64,000 nt of DNA from CAVWNR01 sp963756525 (GTDB lineage Bacteria; Actinomycetota; Actinomycetes; Mycobacteriales; Jatrophihabitantaceae), in contig CAVWNR010000001.1 of NCBI GenBank assembly GCA_963756525.1, forward strand, positions 806,001-870,000. Reading direction: 5' to 3'. Shown one piece after another: positions 8,679 through 16,684 of the stretch. The notes under the pieces were generated by a model. That model worked only from the letters and a program-made list of their open reading frames with translations, was not told the DNA's origin and did not search any database. A program made the position numbers and the translations under genes. The first letter of the stretch is position 1; each line of letters begins with the position of its first letter.

Positions 8679-8897
8679 CAACGCCGTGCCGGGGTGTCAC
8701 GGCCGGCCGCGTTCCGGCAGTGCGCGGCAGTTGCCCTTTTGGTTGTCGCAGACGGGCCAACTATCTATTCAGCCGACGTTGACACAGCGGGGGAGTCTGC
8801 CGATTCCGGACCGTCCTGGACGGGCTTGGGTCACTTATGGCGCGACTCGGTGAGACGTCCGCGCGCTCGTGTGTCGTACTAGGTATTACACTCGGGC

Positions 8898-9266
8898 ATG
8901 GCCGGCGAGCGGTTAGACGGCATCCCCGTCGAGGCGCTGCCGATCGAGGAGGTGGTCTGGTCCGACGAGCGGGCCAAGCACATCCGCACCCGCACGGAAC
9001 GCAAGAGCGCGGGTGAGACCAATATCGAACCGCAGTGGGCCAGCGAGGCGGCGCTGGATCCCAACCGACTGGTGCGTCGCGGCACCGGCCGGGATTCGGT
9101 GGAGGTGCTGGGCTACTCGCCGACGGCGCGGCGGGTGCTGCTGGTCTGGATCTACACGAGCGTCCATCCGCCGACCGGCGTGTGGCACGGCGGCAGTGCG
9201 ATCGCGGCGGGCCGGCGGTTGCGAGCCGTGTACTGGGAAGGACGAAGTCATGAACGGCAGGACTGA
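8898..9266 (+). CDS. BrnT-like small toxin candidate of a toxin-antitoxin pair
   Basis: 122 aa. The stretch PIEEVVWSDERAKHIRTR, then VEVLGYSPTARRVLLVWIYT and RAVYWEGR has the layout of BrnT-type RNase toxins (HI-R motif early, beta strands, a final aromatic strand), but the match is weak. It overlaps the next gene by 17 bp and lies upstream of it, the BrnT-BrnA order. A -10-like TATTAC (8884-8889) lies 8 nt before the ATG, so the message may be leaderless. An unrelated small DNA-binding pair is the alternative. Confidence 0.5.
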   Translation: MAGERLDGIPVEALPIEEVVWSDERAKHIRTRTERKSAGETNIEPQWASEAALDPNRLVRRGTGRDSVEVLGYSPTARRVLLVWIYTSVHPPTGVWHGGSAIAAGRRLRAVYWEGRSHERQD

Positions 9267-9582
9267 GCGGGAGATCTTAGCTGACGGCGAGGAGGAGTTC
9301 GAGCGGCGCGCCGTCGCCGATGACCCGGCGGGACTCCGTCCGCATACCCGCCCACCGCGGCAGCGAGCGCAGGTCTACAGCGTGCGGATCCCCCCCGAAG
9401 CGCTCGCCGCACTGCGGCGGCTCGCCGACGCGCGCGGGCAGCTTCCCAGCGTGCTCATCCGCGAATGGGTCCTGGATCGGCTGCGCCAGGAAACGTCCGG
9501 TGAGGAGCTGCTCGTCTCGCGCGACGAACTTGCGCGGATCGTGCGCGAGCAGGTCGAGGCAGCGCTGCGCGAGGCCGGCTGA
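9250..9582 (+). CDS. BrnA-like antitoxin candidate
   Basis: 110 aa, starting inside the preceding gene (ATG at 9250), so translation is coupled. The middle part QVYSVRIPPEALAALRRLAD then LPSVLIREWVLDRL has the strand-helix-helix pattern of a ribbon-helix-helix DNA-binding domain. It is followed by a charged helical tail (ELARIVREQVEAAL) that could wrap the toxin. I infer an antitoxin and autorepressor for the upstream gene product. Confidence 0.55.
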   Translation: MNGRTEREILADGEEEFERRAVADDPAGLRPHTRPPRQRAQVYSVRIPPEALAALRRLADARGQLPSVLIREWVLDRLRQETSGEELLVSRDELARIVREQVEAALREAG

Positions 9583-9922
9583 CAACCGACACCGCAGCAG
9601 TGGGACGTGTTCGGCGGCGGGGTGGTCGGTTCGCTGCTTAGCACCGGCGGGGCGCGGTGTCGGTCCAGGTGTGTCGGACGCTGCCAGCGGCGGTGACCGA
9701 GCTGTCCGCGATGTCGGAGTGCGAGCACTGCCGCCTCGGCCAATGCACCGTCACCGTTGAACGAGTCACGCTTGCAGAGGAGAGCCAACACAGACCATAC
9801 GCAGTGGGGCCGCCGGGGAATGCCCCGTGGCGATCTGTCCCGTCTTGTAATGGCCGCAATCGGGTCGTGACCGCACTGACCGCGCCGTCGATTACTGTCG
9901 GACCGGACGGGCGAGTGCACCG
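9583..9922 (+). other. 340-bp stretch without a recognisable gene
   Basis: Open frames exist (for example 9657-9926 plus) but they show no family resemblance and no good ribosome site. The segment presumably holds the promoter of the membrane protein at 9923. No hairpin terminator was recognised after the toxin-antitoxin pair. Confidence 0.35.
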
Positions 9923-10615
9923 GTGAGTCGTCAGGGGGTCGCGGTGAGTGATCTGTGGACCGCACCGTCCCGCGATTCGGAGACATCGGCTCGCCGGCGT
10001 GCCCTGTGGGGACTACTCATCCTCGCGGTGATCGCCGGCTTGCTGCTCGGGCTCATGGCGCTCTTTCTCGGCGGCTCCGGCGGCGGTCACTCCGGTGGCA
10101 CAGCGGCCGGCGGCGGCACGCTGAGCGCGCAGAGCCAGCCACCGGCCAGCGCGGTCGTCACGCCCACCCGAACCCCTGCGACCTCCGCGAAAACCACAGC
10201 GGCACCGACGCGGCGCCCGTCGACGACCGCGCACCCGACCCCGGCGAGCACGGCCAACCCCTGCCCGTCCACGGCGCCCTGCGTGGTCGCGGGCGACGAC
10301 GGCGGGGCGGGAGCCGCGCTGAATGCGTTCCGGACCAGTCACGGCCTGCCGGCGGTGCGTGGCGGCGCGACCGCACAGGCCCAGCAGTGCGCGCTGAGCC
10401 AGGGTAATGGACCGACCTGCGCACCGCACTACGCGTGGCAGCCGGTGACGACCCGCGACGGAGCGAAGGTCATCAGCGCGATCGCCGGCCTCGGCGACGG
10501 AAGGCAGTGGCTGCTCGACCCGGGGATGACTTCGTTCAGCGTCGGCTGGGCCTACGTGCCCGGCCCTGGCGGCGCGCCCGGCCAGTACGAGTGCGCCATC
10601 CTCAAGGTCGGCTGA
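9923..10615 (+). CDS. Membrane-anchored extracytoplasmic protein with CAP-like domain
   Basis: 230 aa. A short basic N-terminus is followed by one transmembrane helix (LWGLLILAVIAGLLLGLMAL, about residues 29-48). A long Gly/Ser/Thr/Pro-rich linker covers about 50-110. The C-terminal globular domain of about 115 residues begins ALNAFRTSHGLPAVRG, resembles the start of a CAP/SCP domain, and has several cysteines (QQCALS, PTCAPHY, YECAIL). The usual CAP histidine/glutamate residues are not obvious, so the family call is tentative. GTG 9923 is the longest start; GTG at 9944 is possible. Confidence 0.6.
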   Translation: MSRQGVAVSDLWTAPSRDSETSARRRALWGLLILAVIAGLLLGLMALFLGGSGGGHSGGTAAGGGTLSAQSQPPASAVVTPTRTPATSAKTTAAPTRRPSTTAHPTPASTANPCPSTAPCVVAGDDGGAGAALNAFRTSHGLPAVRGGATAQAQQCALSQGNGPTCAPHYAWQPVTTRDGAKVISAIAGLGDGRQWLLDPGMTSFSVGWAYVPGPGGAPGQYECAILKVG

Positions 10616-10624
10616 ACCCGGCGG

Positions 10625-11635
10625 TCAGGTGACTGTCCCGTCCGGCGCCAGCAGGCCGTGCGTGAACGGCACCGCCTGGTCGACGTCGGTGTAGTTGGCG
10701 GCGTCGGTGGACTCGCCGTACTGCCAGATCTTGGTGACGTGCGACGGGGCACACCACGGCTTGAACGGGGCAAAGCTCGGCGCGGCCCGTGGCCCGATGG
10801 TGCCCTGCGGCGCGCCGAGTTGCGGTTCGGGCTCGTTGCCGTCGATGACGACGTCGGTGGCGAAGCGCGGCTCGGCGGCGAGCGCGGCGCAGTAGGCGCG
10901 GGGGAAGTCGTAGCTCTGCCGATAGGAGTTGCCGTAGAAGCCGGTCTTGTAGTCCGAGTGGAGCAAGGTTCGGTACCAGCTGATCAGGTATGCCCCGGTG
11001 GGCTCGCCCGCGCAGGAACCGACCTGCTCGATATCCTTGAACAGCACGGTTCCACGCGGGACGCGGGCCGCGGCCGCCGCCCGCAGCGCCGCCTCGGCGT
11101 CGGCTTGCGCTTGGCCGGCGGTGCGGTCGTTGCCGCAGACGTCGCTGCCGCCGTCACAGATCGAGCAGTTGCGATCAGGCACGAGCAGGTAGACGTAGAT
11201 GCCGTGCGCGCGGGCGAAGGCGAGCTCGCCCGGATGCAGCGCGAAGCTGCCGTTGAGGTATCGGCCCCACATCTGTGGCGTGGCGCCCTGATACCAGCCG
11301 CGGACGTTCTCCAGCGCCGCGGCGGTGATCGGTCCGGACGAGTCCACGCCCCACCACATCCCCTGCCGCGTCGTCGTGGCCGGCCGGGCGGGGCGACTTG
11401 TAGCGGAAGGACTGGTAGCAGGGCCGGGCGGGTCGGCGGTTGAGGCAGCGACGCTGGACGCGCGGGTCGAGGGTTGGACCGCCGGCGACGATCCGGCAGA
11501 TGCGGACGATCGAGCGCGCGACACCGGATGGGCCGACGAACCCGGCTTGGCGGCACCGCCGGCGCATGCGGCGAGCCCGCCGAGCATGGCAAGCAACGCG
11601 CAGCACAGCGCTACCAGGCGTCCTCGACGGCGCAC
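10625..11635 (-). CDS. Secreted lipoprotein with DUF1906 glycoside-hydrolase-like domain
   Basis: 336 aa. The signal sequence RLVALCCALLAMLGGLAAC ends in a lipobox, so the mature protein is probably lipid-anchored outside. A Ser/Ala/Pro-rich linker (about 30-92) leads to a TIM-barrel-like DUF1906 domain: WWGVDSSGPITAAAL, MWGRYLNG, HGIYVYLLVPDRN, GTVLFKDIEQVG, KTGFYGNSY and KIWQYGE. This domain is found in Rv2525c-like cell-wall proteins and is thought to act on peptidoglycan or other glycans. It converges with the membrane protein at 9923-10615. Confidence 0.75.
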   Translation of the reverse strand: MRRRGRLVALCCALLAMLGGLAACAGGAAKPGSSAHPVSRARSSASAGSSPAVQPSTRASSVAASTADPPGPATSPSATSRPARPATTTRQGMWWGVDSSGPITAAALENVRGWYQGATPQMWGRYLNGSFALHPGELAFARAHGIYVYLLVPDRNCSICDGGSDVCGNDRTAGQAQADAEAALRAAAAARVPRGTVLFKDIEQVGSCAGEPTGAYLISWYRTLLHSDYKTGFYGNSYRQSYDFPRAYCAALAAEPRFATDVVIDGNEPEPQLGAPQGTIGPRAAPSFAPFKPWCAPSHVTKIWQYGESTDAANYTDVDQAVPFTHGLLAPDGTVT

Positions 11636-11682
11636 ACACGTCCCCTCGCTCCGGCGGCCCCGCGGGCCACTGGTCCGCCAGC

Positions 11683-12387
11683 CTAACCGCCGGGTGGCCG
11701 CTGGTCGGCTCGCCTCGCGGACAGCGAGCGCGCGTCGCGGTCAGCTGCTGGGCTGGTTCCAGAAGCCAGCACGGCACCGGAGAGCTGCGTGGCGGCCAGC
11801 GTCAGCGCACCGACCAGCTCGGCGCGGCGCCCGAGCTTGGCCGGGCCTACTCGCACTCCCGGACCGGTGCGCGGCTGGGCGACGCGGTCGATCGACTCGC
11901 GCACACCGTCGACGAACGGCCCACCGGTGGCGCCGAGGTCGCCGCCGAGGATGACCGCGGCGGGGTCGAGCGCGGTGCAGAGACTTGCGAGCACACGGCC
12001 GACCGTCCGGCAGAGAGCCTCGCGGGCACGCTGGTCGACGTCGACCTCGACCGCGTCCTCGCTCAACACCCGACCGGCCGGATCGGCGAGCGCGACGCGG
12101 ACGTGCCGGTGCCCGAAGTCCAGGCCGGTGACCACGCCAGCGGGCGCGGCCGGCGCCAGGACGTGCGCGGGCCGGCCACTGCCGCTGCCCGACCCGCCGG
12201 GGCGCCCCGGTCGCTCGACCAGCAGGCCGTCAGTGAGCAGCTCGCCGACCACGGCCGCGAGCGTGCTCTTCGGCAGCCCGAGGCAACGGGTCAGGTCCGC
12301 CCGGCTGACCTGCCGGTCCCGCACCACGGCGAGCACCCGCGCGCGCAGGCCATCGCGCGCCTCGGCGCGCAGCCCGGGGGCGGCCAC
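11683..12387 (-). CDS. ROK-family repressor with central kinase core deleted
   Basis: 234 aa, against about 400 for the family. Residues 10-75 are a winged helix (VSRADLTRCLGLPKSTLAAV). Then comes the first strand of the ROK ATPase fold, VVTGLDFGHRHVRVALAD. Sequence jumps directly to the C-terminal lobe, ALDPAAVILGGDL and GPFVDGVRESIDRVAQ, as seen by comparison with the intact ROK at 15296. The sugar/ATP-binding centre and the zinc motif (CxCGxxGC) are absent. The frame is unbroken, so this is an in-frame internal loss of roughly 170-200 residues. The tail after ALTLAATQL is low-complexity. It may bind DNA but probably cannot sense sugar. Confidence 0.65.
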   Translation of the reverse strand: MAAPGLRAEARDGLRARVLAVVRDRQVSRADLTRCLGLPKSTLAAVVGELLTDGLLVERPGRPGGSGSGSGRPAHVLAPAAPAGVVTGLDFGHRHVRVALADPAGRVLSEDAVEVDVDQRAREALCRTVGRVLASLCTALDPAAVILGGDLGATGGPFVDGVRESIDRVAQPRTGPGVRVGPAKLGRRAELVGALTLAATQLSGAVLASGTSPAADRDARSLSARRADQRPPGG

Positions 12388-12468
12388 GACCCAGCAAGCT
12401 AGCGCCGATCAGCGGATTAGGCCAGAAGCTAGCCGAAATGACCATGCCGCGGTGCTGCTCGGCGGTAC

Positions 12469-12498
12469 TTGACGAGGTGAGGCCGCCCCCTCTACGGT
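12469..12498 (+). promoter_or_regulatory. Candidate promoter of the first GH3 gene
   Basis: TTGACG (12469-12474), 18 bp, then TACGGT (12493-12498): a good -35/-10 pair for the housekeeping sigma factor, about 70 bp before the GH3 start and divergent from the deleted ROK gene. Confidence 0.5.
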
Positions 12499-12568
12499 TC
12501 CTGCGCGTTGCAGCCCGCGCTTTCGACTCTGTCCTGTTCGAATTCCACCCCAGCCAGAGGACGATGCC

Positions 12569-15220
12569 ATGACCCCCACACTCCGCCGCCGCCTGCTCCG
12601 CGGCGCGCTCGCGGCCACCGGCGCCGGCGTGGTCGCGCTGCTCGCGTCCGGGACGTTGACCGCCGTCGCGACGCCGTCGCCGGTGCCGACGGTCACCGGC
12701 GACGCGAAGGTCGATCGGCTGCTCGCCCGGATGACGCTCGACGAGAAGCTCACCATGCTGGAAGGGACCGCCGATGCGTCGGCCGATCCGCAGTACCAGG
12801 CGGGCTACCTGCCCGGCATCCCGCGGCTCGGCATCCCGTCGCTGAAGCTCACCGACGGGCCGCCCGGGGTGATCACCAAGCAGACGGCGACCGGGCTCAC
12901 CGCGACGATGGGCGTGGCCGCCACGTTCAGCCAGGCCGACGCCCGGGCCAACGGCGCGGTGATCGGCCGCGACGCGAAGGCGCTCGGTCAAGACGTCGCG
13001 CTGCAGCCGTTCGTGAACATGGATCGTGACACCAGCTGGGCCCGCGGCTTCAACACCTTCGGTGAGGATCCGCTGCTGACCGGGCAGACCGGCGCCGCCG
13101 AGATCACCGGCATCCAGAGCCAGGGCACCATGGCGCAGGTCAAGCACTACATCGCCTACGACGGGGCGAACAACGTCAACGTCGACGAGCAGACGCTGCA
13201 CGAGATCTACCTGCAGCCGTTCGCCGACGCGATCAATGCCGGCGTCAGCTCGGTCATGTGCTCGTACAACGTGATCAACGGTTACCAGTCGTGCGGTAAC
13301 GCGCAGACGCTCACCGCGATCCTGCGCAACGAGCTGGGATTCAAGGGCTTCGTCACCTCGGACTGGGGCGCCAACCACGCCACGACCTACCTGAACGCCG
13401 GCCTGGACATGGAGATGCCAGGCGGCGGCTTCGGCGGCCTGCTGCCGCAGTACTTCAGCAAGACCGCGCTCACGGCAGCCATCCAGAACGGGTCCATCCA
13501 GGTCTCGCGGGTGACCGAGGCGGTCGGGCGGATCCTCTACGAATACGACCAGTTCGGCCTGCTGAGCGGCAAGTCGAAGCATTCCATCACCCCGGTGCCG
13601 GTGTCGGCGGACGAGCAGGTCGTGCAGAGGACCGGTGAGGACGCCGCGACCCTGCTCAAGAACGACCGCGGCACCCTGCCGCTGTCCGGGCACTCGTCGC
13701 TCGCGCTCATCGGACCCGGCGCTGGGCAGACCATCGCCACCGACGGCGGCGGCGAGAAGTCCGGAGGCTTCGTCTCGCAGCAGATCGGCACCTACCAGGT
13801 GCTGCGGCAAATGCTCGGCGCGCATGCTCCGCTGGCCTACGCGGTCGCCGACGACATGACCGGCACGCCCGTGCCGGCCTCGGCGCTCTCCCACGACGGG
13901 CAGCCGGGACTGCTGCGCACCAACCGGAACACCGGCGCAACGCAGGTCGACGAGCAGCTGAACTTCACCCACTCGAACAACGCCTCGCTGCCCGTGGGCA
14001 GCAACGACAGCTGGACCGGCACCCTCACCGTTGCGACGACGGGCAGCTACTGGCTGAACATCCAGGCGCTCGGCGGGAGCGCGACCCTCGTGGTAGACGG
14101 CAAGACGCTGATCAACCTGGGCGGCTTCCTCACCCCGCAGCCGCGCTACGGCGTCGTGCACCCCACCGACGGCAACGGCCCGCTGCCGACGACGGACGGC
14201 CTGGCCAACGGCCGCACCCAGCTGACCCTCACCGCCGGGGCGCACACGCTCTCGGTGGTGGAGACCGCAGACGCGTCCAAGGCGCCGGTGCAGGTCCGCC
14301 TCTCCTGGGTGACGCCTGCCCAGCAGACGGCTAATCACGACGCCGCCGTGGCCGCGGCGAAGAAGGCGCACACCGCGGTGGTCTTCGCCTGGGCCGACGG
14401 CTCGGACGACCTTTCCCAGCCGCTGCCGGAGGGCCAGGACCAGCTCATCGCCGACATTGCCAAGGTCAATCCCAACGTCGTCGTGGTGCTCAACACCAGC
14501 GAGCCGATCGCGACGCCGTGGCTGGCGCAGGTCAAGGGCGTCCTCGAGATGTGGTACCCCGGCGACCGCGGCGGGTACTCGACGGCGAACGTCCTTTTGG
14601 GCAAGGTGAATCCCGGTGGCAAGCTGCCGTTCACCTGGCCGGTGTCCATCGACCAGGAGGTGGCCCACCAAGCCGCGCACCCGGAGCGGAACTCCAACGG
14701 CGTCGACAACACCGGCAAGGTCTGCGCAGCCAGTGGCGGCGGCCCGTTCGCGAGCCCGGCTTGTGTCACGACCTACTCGGAGGGCGTCGACATCGGGTAC
14801 CGGTTCTTCGAGGCGACCGGCGAGACGCCGCTCTACCCGTTCGGGTACGGCCTGTCGTACACGTCGTTCCGCTACTCCGGTCTGCAGACGGCGGTGGCCC
14901 GCGACGGCGGGCTGACGGTGAGCTTCCGGGTCCGCAACGCCGGCTCGGTCGCCGGTGACGCGGTGCCGCAGGTCTACCTCGGCGCGCCCGCGAACAGGCC
15001 GACCGGTGTGCAATTCGCGCCGACGGCGCTGGCGGCCTACAGCCGCGTGCACCTCGCCGCCGGCGAGACGAAGACGGTCTCGCTGCACGTGCCGCGCCGG
15101 CAACTGCAGTACTGGTCGACCACCGCCGGCTGGACGACGGCGACCGGGCCGCGCAGCCTCTCCGTCGCGACCTCGGCCAGCGCGGTCGTCCTGCAGCGAA
15201 CCGTAACGATTTACAGCTGA
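12569..15220 (+). CDS. Secreted GH3 beta-glucosidase with PA14 insert
   Basis: 883 aa. A Tat-like signal (RRRLLRGALAATGAG) is followed by the GH3 N-terminal barrel. Substrate-binding KLTDGPPGV and AQVKHYIAYDG are visible, and the nucleophile aspartate is in VTSDWGANH (about residue 270). The alpha/beta sandwich domain starts near GEDAATLLKNDRGTLPLSG. It is interrupted by a PA14-like carbohydrate-binding insert (about 450-580; TGSYWLNIQALGGSATLVVDG) and followed by a fibronectin-III-like domain (YPFGYGLSYTSF onward). It should release glucose or related sugars from beta-linked oligosaccharides outside the cell. Its neighbours are ROK regulators and a second GH3 enzyme. Confidence 0.9.
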   Translation: MTPTLRRRLLRGALAATGAGVVALLASGTLTAVATPSPVPTVTGDAKVDRLLARMTLDEKLTMLEGTADASADPQYQAGYLPGIPRLGIPSLKLTDGPPGVITKQTATGLTATMGVAATFSQADARANGAVIGRDAKALGQDVALQPFVNMDRDTSWARGFNTFGEDPLLTGQTGAAEITGIQSQGTMAQVKHYIAYDGANNVNVDEQTLHEIYLQPFADAINAGVSSVMCSYNVINGYQSCGNAQTLTAILRNELGFKGFVTSDWGANHATTYLNAGLDMEMPGGGFGGLLPQYFSKTALTAAIQNGSIQVSRVTEAVGRILYEYDQFGLLSGKSKHSITPVPVSADEQVVQRTGEDAATLLKNDRGTLPLSGHSSLALIGPGAGQTIATDGGGEKSGGFVSQQIGTYQVLRQMLGAHAPLAYAVADDMTGTPVPASALSHDGQPGLLRTNRNTGATQVDEQLNFTHSNNASLPVGSNDSWTGTLTVATTGSYWLNIQALGGSATLVVDGKTLINLGGFLTPQPRYGVVHPTDGNGPLPTTDGLANGRTQLTLTAGAHTLSVVETADASKAPVQVRLSWVTPAQQTANHDAAVAAAKKAHTAVVFAWADGSDDLSQPLPEGQDQLIADIAKVNPNVVVVLNTSEPIATPWLAQVKGVLEMWYPGDRGGYSTANVLLGKVNPGGKLPFTWPVSIDQEVAHQAAHPERNSNGVDNTGKVCAASGGGPFASPACVTTYSEGVDIGYRFFEATGETPLYPFGYGLSYTSFRYSGLQTAVARDGGLTVSFRVRNAGSVAGDAVPQVYLGAPANRPTGVQFAPTALAAYSRVHLAAGETKTVSLHVPRRQLQYWSTTAGWTTATGPRSLSVATSASAVVLQRTVTIYS

Positions 15221-15223
15221 TCA

Positions 15224-15266
15224 GGCCACCCGCGGGTGGCCGAGCCGCACGACGGGCCACCCGCGG
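15224..15266 (+). promoter_or_regulatory. Palindrome plus direct repeat before the ROK gene
   Basis: GGCCACCCGCGGGTGGCC at 15224-15241 is a perfect 18-bp palindrome, immediately after the GH3 stop. GGCCACCCGCGG recurs at 15255-15266, 30 bp upstream of the ROK start. There is no T-run, so an operator for the ROK repressor is more likely than a terminator, though a hairpin in the mRNA is possible. Confidence 0.45.
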
Positions 15267-15295
15267 TGCTTAGCCTTCCAGCCGTGGGATCGCAC

Positions 15296-16525
15296 ATGTC
15301 GGCGCTGCGCCCGACCGAACAGCGCGTCATCGCCGTGCTGCGCCGGCATCACCGCCTCAGCCGGGCCGAACTCGCCGAGATCACCGGACTGCCGCGGGCC
15401 ACCGTCGTCTCGACGGTCACCTCGCTGCTGCGCCGCGGACTGCTGCTCGAGCACGCCGAGCCGAACCAGCGGCCGCGGCCGGTCGGCCGGCCGGGCACCG
15501 TGCTGAGCCTGGCCCATCCGGACGGCGTGATCGGCGTCGTCACCTTCGCGCACTCCAGCACCGCCCTGGCCCTGTGCCGCTACGACGGCACGGTTGTCGC
15601 CCGCCGTGCGCTGGAGATCGTCCGCACCGCGTCACTGGACGCCGTGGTGGCCGCGGTGCGGTCCGGGCTCGACCAGCTCGCCGAGGCCTCGGACGCCGGG
15701 CCGATTTCGGTGGCCGTGGTCGGCGTCCCGCTGCCCTTTCAGCCTGGCCGCGGCACGCGCCATCCGCGCCCGCTCACCGGCGAGTTGCTGTCCACCTTCC
15801 CGACCCTGCACCCGTTTCCGGCCTGGCTGCTCGGCGACCCGTCCGCGGTGCTCGCCGACTCTCTCGGCGTGCCCGCCATCGCCGAGAACGACGCGAACCT
15901 GGGCGCGCTCGGCGAAGCGCGCTACGGCGCCGGACGTGGCCGCCGGGCCGTGATCTACGTGGCCGTGCACGACGGCGTGGGCGCGGGGCTGGTCCTCGAC
16001 GGCACTCTCTACCGCGGCGCTACCGGCATCGCCGGCGAGCTCGGGCATGTCAGCGTGCACGACAACGGCCGACTCTGCGTGTGCGGCAACCGCGGCTGCC
16101 TGATCACCATGCACAAGCACGGCCCGTTGCTCACCGGCGAGATCGAGGCCGCCTATGGCCATCCGGTCACGGCCGCCGACCTGCAAAGCCTTACCACCGA
16201 AGGGGATGTGGGCGTGCTGCGCCTGCTCACCGACATGGGACGTGCGATCGGGCGTCCGTTGGCCGACCTCGCCGCAGTGCTCAACCCGGATGCCATCGTC
16301 GTGGACGCCACGCTCGGCAGCGCTACGCAGCCCGTCGTGGACGGTGTCCGGGAAACGATCGCCCGGCGCACCCCACCGATGATCAACGAAGCGATCACCG
16401 TGCTGCCGGGGCAGCTCGGCGACAGCGCCCAGCTTCTCGGCGCGGTCGCCCTGGCTCGGGAAGCGCACGTCGACCGGCTGCTCGCGCCCCGACCCAGGGC
16501 GGCCCGGCAAGCCCACGGCCGTTGA
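15296..16525 (+). CDS. ROK-family transcriptional repressor, sugar-responsive
   Basis: 409 aa from ATG 15296 (in-frame GTG at 15284 is possible). The N-terminal winged helix is LSRAELAEITGLPRATVVSTV. The ROK fold follows, with AENDANLGALGEARYGAG and AVHDGVGAGLVLDGTLYRGATGIAGELGHVSV. The zinc site is in GHVSV, CVCGNRGCL (GH plus CxCGxxGC). ROK repressors bind a glucose- or xylose-type sugar and release DNA. Placed between two GH3 genes it probably controls both; the palindrome in front of it is a candidate operator. Confidence 0.88.
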   Translation: MSALRPTEQRVIAVLRRHHRLSRAELAEITGLPRATVVSTVTSLLRRGLLLEHAEPNQRPRPVGRPGTVLSLAHPDGVIGVVTFAHSSTALALCRYDGTVVARRALEIVRTASLDAVVAAVRSGLDQLAEASDAGPISVAVVGVPLPFQPGRGTRHPRPLTGELLSTFPTLHPFPAWLLGDPSAVLADSLGVPAIAENDANLGALGEARYGAGRGRRAVIYVAVHDGVGAGLVLDGTLYRGATGIAGELGHVSVHDNGRLCVCGNRGCLITMHKHGPLLTGEIEAAYGHPVTAADLQSLTTEGDVGVLRLLTDMGRAIGRPLADLAAVLNPDAIVVDATLGSATQPVVDGVRETIARRTPPMINEAITVLPGQLGDSAQLLGAVALAREAHVDRLLAPRPRAARQAHGR

Positions 16526-16684
16526 CACGCCCGGGCCCGGGGGAGTACGCCGAGAAGGCAGCCCCTGATCGCCACGGAATCGCGTGACCCAGCGCCGTGG
16601 CGCCCGCGGTCGCTGAAAAGCCAGCCGTACCAGCGGGCTCGTATCAGCGTTGTTGCTGCGCCGCCGAAACGGAAGGACGCACCG

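Noticed and set aside
12230..15103. A 957-aa minus-strand frame across the first GH3 gene
   Set aside because: Antisense to a GH3 enzyme with full catalytic motifs; no recognisable domain.
15224..15241. Rho-independent terminator after the first GH3 gene
   Set aside because: Perfect palindrome but no loop to speak of and no T-run; the repeated arm near the ROK start favours an operator.
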